This document shows positions 59,701 through 64,000 of a DNA stretch of 64,000 nt, one piece after another (the stretch's first letter is position 1; every line of letters begins with the position of its first letter). The notes below the pieces were generated by a model. It had not been told where the DNA came from and searched no databases. It was given only the letters and a program-made list of their open reading frames with translations. Location of the stretch: contig NZ_CAJURR010000005.1 of assembly GCF_910589175.1 (NCBI RefSeq), forward strand, positions 13,801 to 77,800, given 5' to 3'. Origin of the DNA: an uncultured Lactobacillus sp. (lineage in GTDB: Bacteria > Bacillota > Bacilli > Lactobacillales > Lactobacillaceae). The position numbers and the translations under genes are program-made.

Positions 59701-61427
59701 CTTTAATTGATCAATCCAATATGGAATTAAGAGCTTTTAGACTTAAAATTGATAATCATGAAAAATGGACTAAAGAAGATACTACTAGGCAAATTGCTGC
59801 AATAAAGCAACAAAATAATGCTTTATATTCAGAGCATGAAGCTAATGCTCAACGAGAAAAAGATCTAGAACAAAAGTTGGCCAATGCTAAAACTGAGACA
59901 GAAAAGAATGGCTATCAAATGCAATTAGATGCTTTAAAACAAAGCGATCAGAAGAAATTGCAAGAGATTGACAGTAACAACACTCAGATCATTGAGTCAA
60001 TGGCTCGTTCTGGTCAACTAACTCATAAGACTTTTACACAAGCTTTAAACAAAATGAAAATTAGTACCACTCAAGGCTTAGAAGAAATGTTGAGTGAAAT
60101 TAATCAACATTCAGCTACAATGTGGGAACGTATGCAGGTAATGGCTCAATACTTTGGAACAGCTGGTAAACAAGGAACACAAAACTTCTTAAATGCTGTA
60201 GCTTCTGGAGATTTAGAAAAAGCTGGTAACTTAATGAATAATCAAGTTATGAAGGATTTGGGTAAATTACCAGCAAAAATGTTTAAAGGTGGTAGTGATG
60301 GAAAGCGGAGCTTTTTGGATGCTATTAAGCGAGGAAACTATGAAGCTGCCGGAGAAAACATTAGTGATAAAGTTGATAAAGGCTTATCTAAGCGTAAAGG
60401 TGGCGGAAAAGGAAAAGGCGCTAATGATGAAGGAACCAAGAGAGCAAAAGAAATCTCTAATGGATTAAGTTCTCAAGCTCCTAATGTTCAAAAATCTGCT
60501 AAAAAAGTTTCTGATGCAGCCGATAAAGGGTTAAAGGCTAATACTGCTAAAGCTAAGTCGGAAGGTAAAAAAAATGCTACAGCATATTCGTCTGGTGTTA
60601 AATCGGGTAAAGGTTCCGTATCATCTGCATCTAAAGAATTGCCAAAAGCAGCAGCTAGTGGAGCGAAGTCATCAACTGGATCAATTAAGTCTGCAGGTAA
60701 ATCAGTTTCAAATAGTTATGCGTCTGGAGTTAGAAGCGGTAAAGAATCCGCTCATTCAGCCGGCGCTTCATTAGGATCAAGTGCAGTTAGTGGTTTAAAT
60801 AGTAAAAAATTTTCAGCTAAAAGTGCTGGAACTACATTAGGAAGTTCTATGCAAAGTGGTCTTAAGTCTAAATCTAGTGCCATGAGATCAACTGGAAAAG
60901 ATTTAGGAAGTTCGGCAAATAGTGGTGCTAGAACTTATCACAGTGACATGTATTCAACTGGTAAATATTTGGCAGAAGGAATTGCAGAAGGTATTACTAG
61001 TGGCTCAGGAGCCATTAGACGAGCCGCTGAAAGTGCAGTTCAAAAAGCTGTTGCAGCAGCACGAAGAAAAGCAGATATTAATTCACCTTCTAGAGTAATG
61101 AAATTAGAAGTTGGTCAATGGCTTGCTAAAGGAATTGCTTCTGGTATTGATGAATATACAGAAGACGCTCAAAAGAGTGCGCAAGATTTGATTGGTCGAG
61201 TTCGGAGTACTTTATCTGGTGAAGCTGGTTTTATTCTAGATACTCGCAGTCAACTTAGTGTTAGTCCAAATAATCAGTTGCTTGGTTTAATTGCAAATAT
61301 TAGTAGCAAGCTTGATAGAAAGCAACAAATAGTAATGGATACTGGTGCATTAGTTGGATCAACTGCTGATGTATATAATCAAAAATTTGGTAGTGATATT
61401 TCATTAAATGAAAGGTTTTCAAAATAA
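56793..61427 (+). CDS. Tape measure protein
   Basis: 1544 residues, the largest gene. N-terminal tape-measure domain (about 1-300: MSWRSLEETMPYALQKVAKS), hydrophobic helices at about 390-410 and 610-770 (PIAAITSGLGRVLGVARTFG then ALGPVGIVLAAITAAVVAFT), a coiled-coil stretch 870-1100, and a repetitive Ser/Gly/Ala/Lys C-terminus with about 11-residue units (AGTTLGSSMQSGLKSK), ending near SPSRVMKLEVGQWLAKG. Sets tail length and reaches the host membrane on DNA ejection. Confidence 0.95.
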   Translation: MSDSYGVTATFSARDNISSAIAQMRSRIRGMSEDTNQVTASLGEMAKGTAVFSLISKGIGEMTSSLDGAISRFDTLQNFPRIMKIMGSPIKESTSAINMLKKGVDGLPTALDTVASTTEKLYPAVGNNVNKAAKSTLALNDAFIASGASAEDASRGLIQYTQMLSTGKVDMMSWRSLEETMPYALQKVAKSFGIASGSMQDLYSKVQSGQISMKQLNDRFIELDQGATGFHEAALNATAGIGTAVANMKNRVKAGLADIIEDIDNTIKKATGVDLAGWINKSSSKIKENLDALGNQIKGSVATIRNIFNILRDAIMQIFPAWKSAIESVVQSYGLLYAQNDKAAALNTFRAIVQQITQALVGLANFIQQNSTKVAALIPIVLRATTAFLAFKTAINISNTIAQPFLGLAGGISTATARLTQFFGIGTQFQTFGARILSVSNNIKTMGPAGETAKNAISEAVAIIDKLGTKSNASTTAINKARNAISLLGKQDQTTARELSNLLTKIEESSTRSTESISGINALSNSLNPLRNRLNLVKEEFNKLGPNVEKSTAQVRNIGPSFLSAGSSMQMAARTVVSRIVSIFKTMGTRIKVSFSSLRSIGPMLLSVFQNPIAAITSGLGRVLGVARTFGASLTVALGPVGIVLAAITAAVVAFTVMWKNNFMNIRGVVSSFVSGISQSFSSMQSTVSPIINALKVVLEALKPVLQGIAVIIGGALMAALSAVMLVVAGAIDTIRTVITGISTIVIAIKALITAIAKGGEAIGKFFKGDFKGAAESAKGSVGAIKDGISDIGKQWQNLANNSATAKTVNALKQVGKSTDDDAEKAKDFQKAWSEASKSMQYDNKANKESFEQVGESMKSAFGSDDGMKGYVSTSETLLKSWSSKQQEIQKKSSALMEQATKESGENQRKLRAAAINEMLSDQSKGAGQMQQIMNDNNKMLQSGVASNGQKLTDEQKQALKDQNEAVAQALIDQSNMELRAFRLKIDNHEKWTKEDTTRQIAAIKQQNNALYSEHEANAQREKDLEQKLANAKTETEKNGYQMQLDALKQSDQKKLQEIDSNNTQIIESMARSGQLTHKTFTQALNKMKISTTQGLEEMLSEINQHSATMWERMQVMAQYFGTAGKQGTQNFLNAVASGDLEKAGNLMNNQVMKDLGKLPAKMFKGGSDGKRSFLDAIKRGNYEAAGENISDKVDKGLSKRKGGGKGKGANDEGTKRAKEISNGLSSQAPNVQKSAKKVSDAADKGLKANTAKAKSEGKKNATAYSSGVKSGKGSVSSASKELPKAAASGAKSSTGSIKSAGKSVSNSYASGVRSGKESAHSAGASLGSSAVSGLNSKKFSAKSAGTTLGSSMQSGLKSKSSAMRSTGKDLGSSANSGARTYHSDMYSTGKYLAEGIAEGITSGSGAIRRAAESAVQKAVAAARRKADINSPSRVMKLEVGQWLAKGIASGIDEYTEDAQKSAQDLIGRVRSTLSGEAGFILDTRSQLSVSPNNQLLGLIANISSKLDRKQQIVMDTGALVGSTADVYNQKFGSDISLNERFSK

Positions 61428-62236
61428 TGCGTGAAGATAAAATTTTTTCACAGTTTAATAGGCAATATGAGAATGATGGCCTTTTTCATGACACAATCGA
61501 AACTTCGCCGGTTATGGTTCGTGCTCCTGATGAAGGTTTTACTTTCGCTAATTTTAATTCTTCCGACAAAGGCTGGTGGCTTACTAAGAGGGATGCACCA
61601 ACGCCAAGAGAAAAAGAGATTACTTACTCAGTACCTTATTCGCAAGGTGAGGAAGACTTTTCTAATCTTGATAACCAACGATTTTTTGAAGCCCGTGAGA
61701 TTACTTACGAGCTTCTTTTAGTCGACGAGGATTACTCATACCGAAAGGCTAAGGAAAAAGAAATCAAGCGCCTAATTATGCAAGCAGCAGGATATCGAGC
61801 GCTTGAAGATACTTTTAATTCTGGATTTTGTTTTTCTGCAAAGTCAGAAAGTGTTGAGTGTTCTGACGATGAAAGTAATGGGACTTTAACAGCAACTGTT
61901 AAGTTTAAAGCGTATCCTTATGCTATTGCTAGAAGTTACGAGGGGTCTGATATCTGGGACGAGATTAATTTCGATAACTGGGAAGACCAACAAACTACTT
62001 TTGAAGTTTACGGAAATTCGATTAAAGCGGATCTTGATAATTATGGTTCAAAGCCGGTTGAGTTAAAATTCGCTGTCAGTGGAAAAGTAAAAGTTACAGG
62101 TTCTAATATCAATCTTGATTTAGACCAAGTCGGAGCAACTAAAGCTAGCGTAATGCTACCAGTCGGAGTAACTAGTCTTACTGTTTCAGGTAGTGGCACA
62201 ATTCACTTTCAATTCAAGCGAGAGGAGATGATCTAG
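61427..62236 (+). CDS. Distal tail protein (Dit)
   Basis: 269 residues. TREKEITYSVPYSQGEEDFS region, FFEAREITYELLLVDEDYSY, and VKFKAYPYAIARSYEG fit the siphovirus tail family (Sipho_tail/Dit). Stop overlaps the tape measure end by one base. Base-plate hub under the tube. Confidence 0.88.
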   Translation: MREDKIFSQFNRQYENDGLFHDTIETSPVMVRAPDEGFTFANFNSSDKGWWLTKRDAPTPREKEITYSVPYSQGEEDFSNLDNQRFFEAREITYELLLVDEDYSYRKAKEKEIKRLIMQAAGYRALEDTFNSGFCFSAKSESVECSDDESNGTLTATVKFKAYPYAIARSYEGSDIWDEINFDNWEDQQTTFEVYGNSIKADLDNYGSKPVELKFAVSGKVKVTGSNINLDLDQVGATKASVMLPVGVTSLTVSGSGTIHFQFKREEMI

Positions 62237-64000
62237 GTGGGATATCGGATCGTGGCGTATGACAAGCCTACAGATAAGAACGGCTATATTGTGTATGACC
62301 AGAGCCTTCCGACAAGGAACTTAATATCTGGAAGTTTAAATCTTAAATTAACAGATATTGATGATCTTGATATCACAGTTAATCAGAACAATCCTCTCTA
62401 TGACAATGTAGAGCCATTAATTACTCACATTGAAGTTTATGAAGATGATTCCCTTATTTTTCGTGGACGTGCAATTAAACCAATTAAAGAGATGGCTTCT
62501 AATGGTGGGTTCACTCGTGAGTATATTTTTGAAGCAATTGACGCTTATCTGTTAGACAGCATACAGCGCTTTGATAATGACTCTGGGTCAAGTGCTAAGC
62601 AGTACTTACAGAAACTAATTAAGGTGCATAATGAGCAGTTGAATGATACTTATAAGCACTTTACACTTGGTAACTGTGATTATTCAGACAGTGAAGGTAT
62701 TGTTCAACATCAGATTGATTATCCAACCACTAAAGAAGCTATTACAGCCCAGCTGATTAACAAGAGTGGTGGTTATATCAAAGTACGATATGACCACGAC
62801 AAGCAGACTAATTACATTGATTACACCAAAATAATAGGAGTATCGCATAAGGCTGATACTCCTATTTCTGTTGGTAAGAATATGCTATCTGCTAAGCAGA
62901 CCATTGACCCTACAGGAATAATCACTAGGTTAATTCCGCTTGGTAAAGTTCAACCTGCACCTAAAACAACTCTAGGTGATGACGATACGGTTGATGAAAA
63001 TGGCGTTGCTACTGGTGTAACTCATGCTGTCAATGGTGACTGGACGCAGGCAATTAAGAATGCTGCTAATGTCATGGGTGAGACTGTTAGCGATGAGTAT
63101 GTAGCTAAAATTAAAAACATGATTAAAGGCGAAAGTGGTGGCTCTGAAACAGCAGTTAATGGTTGGGATGCCAATGCTAGAGCAGGTCACCCAAGTGCCG
63201 GATTATTACAGTTCACAGAAGGTACTTTTCAAAATTACATGGTTAAGCCGTTTACAACTTGGAAACAAGGGTTTGATCAATTGTGTGCGCTTTTCAATAT
63301 GAATGATTGGAAGTCAGAGGTTGATAAGTGGCAAATCTATCGTTCTTGGTCTCCAAACGGCACGAAAAGAATGGACGAAGTCAAGACAACTCACAAGGGT
63401 TCGCTTAACTCTTGGGGTTGGCCGTTTCCATCAGTTGGCGAAGGTCATTTCATGGACGCACAACTTTTTGGAGTACATGTAGGTAATGGAAGAACTAATA
63501 ACTTTCACGATGGTTTAGACTTCGGCAGTATTGACCACCCTGGAAGTGAAGTACATGCAATTCACGGTGGTACAGTAACTAGAATCGGCAATGATGGTTA
63601 TATTGGCTGGTATGTAGTTACTCACTCACGAGATGGATATGACATTGTCTATCAAGAAGCTTTTTCTGGTCGTGGAAATATCAAAGTTTCGCAAGGTCAG
63701 ACAATTAAAACTGGAGATGTGATTGGTATTCGTGATACTAGTCATGTTCATATAGGGGTTACAAAAAAATCTTGGTATGAGGGTTACACAAAGGGTCATT
63801 CTTTTGACCCTAATTGGGCTTGGCTAGATCCATTGAAATTGATCAAAGAAGGCGGTCAAAAAGGCGATAGTGACAGTCATTCTAAAACTTATGAAGATGA
63901 AAGCCCACAACCTAGATTTAACATTACCAGTGTAAATGGCGGTAAGGACTATATCGAAGATGCTGATTTGATTAGACAGTTTGGAATAATTGAAGGAACT
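62237..64000 (+). CDS. Tail endopeptidase/tail-associated lysin (Tal), 3' truncated by window
   Basis: GTG at 62237 right after the Dit stop (GAGGAGATGATCTAG upstream); the frame is open to 64000, so the gene continues past the window. N-terminal Siphovirus tail endopeptidase part (1-285), a lysozyme/SLT-like domain at about 290-330 (MIKGESGGSETAVNGWDANA, GLLQFTEGTFQNYM), then an M23 peptidase domain at about 420-515 with NFHDGLDFGS (HxxxD) and SHVHIGVTKK (HxH). Both peptidoglycan-cutting domains lie in one chain, for local wall opening on infection. Confidence 0.85.
   Translation, partial: MGYRIVAYDKPTDKNGYIVYDQSLPTRNLISGSLNLKLTDIDDLDITVNQNNPLYDNVEPLITHIEVYEDDSLIFRGRAIKPIKEMASNGGFTREYIFEAIDAYLLDSIQRFDNDSGSSAKQYLQKLIKVHNEQLNDTYKHFTLGNCDYSDSEGIVQHQIDYPTTKEAITAQLINKSGGYIKVRYDHDKQTNYIDYTKIIGVSHKADTPISVGKNMLSAKQTIDPTGIITRLIPLGKVQPAPKTTLGDDDTVDENGVATGVTHAVNGDWTQAIKNAANVMGETVSDEYVAKIKNMIKGESGGSETAVNGWDANARAGHPSAGLLQFTEGTFQNYMVKPFTTWKQGFDQLCALFNMNDWKSEVDKWQIYRSWSPNGTKRMDEVKTTHKGSLNSWGWPFPSVGEGHFMDAQLFGVHVGNGRTNNFHDGLDFGSIDHPGSEVHAIHGGTVTRIGNDGYIGWYVVTHSRDGYDIVYQEAFSGRGNIKVSQGQTIKTGDVIGIRDTSHVHIGVTKKSWYEGYTKGHSFDPNWAWLDPLKLIKEGGQKGDSDSHSKTYEDESPQPRFNITSVNGGKDYIEDADLIRQFGIIEGT

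Noticed and set aside
60500..61000. Collagen-like or adhesin repeats in the phage
   Set aside because: They are the Ser/Gly/Ala repeats of the tape measure C-terminus, in frame with that gene.

Overview
The window is low-GC Gram-positive DNA that reads as the Lactobacillus gasseri / johnsonii group. The evidence is its AT-rich codon use, a housekeeping order typical of lactobacilli (polC-rimP-nusA-ylxR-ylxQ-infB-rbfA-truB-ribF; hrcA-grpE-dnaK-dnaJ; lepA; recJ; apt; thyA-folA) and close family matches. The species call is inference. No transposase and no CRISPR array was seen.

Region 1 (1-31.8 kb) is chromosomal backbone. The 3' end of polC is followed by a translation operon (rimP to ribF) with an attenuator-like leader. 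Next comes an antibiotic-resistance-type ABC-F gene behind a textbook three-segment attenuator with a 3-codon upstream ORF, then a GyrI-like protein. The class I heat-shock operon with two CIRCE operators follows, then lepA, a class A sortase, recJ, apt, a YjeM-type amino-acid transporter, a cardiolipin synthase, thyA-folA, an MFS disaccharide transporter, and a P-type H+-ATPase divergent from a LysR regulator. A 31-codon gene on the minus strand (31674-31769) sits just before tRNA-Ser.

Region 2 (31.9 kb to the window end) is a prophage next to tRNA-Ser(CGA). It is a pac-type siphovirus by its PBSX-like TerL, SPP1-like portal and gp7, and TP901-1-like tail. Order: integrase; TM2 protein; DUF4041/GIY-YIG protein; ImmA; CI; a switch region with four operator-like boxes and two face-to-face promoters; Cro; antirepressor; small early genes; DUF1351, ERF annealing protein and replication initiator; many small ORFs; ArpU-type late regulator. 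A gene-free kilobase (45.15-46.18 kb) follows that looks like a giant ornate phage RNA of the GOLLD/ROOL kind. It contains a full tRNA-Glu(UUC), three tRNA-mimicking acceptor/T-arm modules and a pseudoknot, and ends in a strong terminator. After it come a self-contained Panacea-type toxin-antitoxin pair and the late operon: TerS, TerL, portal, a MuF protein with a JAMM-like C-terminal domain and possible immunity gene, scaffold, capsid, connectors, tail tube, tail chaperones, tape measure, Dit, and a tail endopeptidase with lytic-transglycosylase-like and M23 domains that runs off the window.

Most rewarding points: the giant RNA; a canonical -1 frameshift signal at the end of the capsid gene; the ABC-F attenuator; the MuF-JAMM toxin with its small partner; the Panacea pair; the symmetric lysis/lysogeny switch; and a homopolymeric G8 run that splits one early gene.
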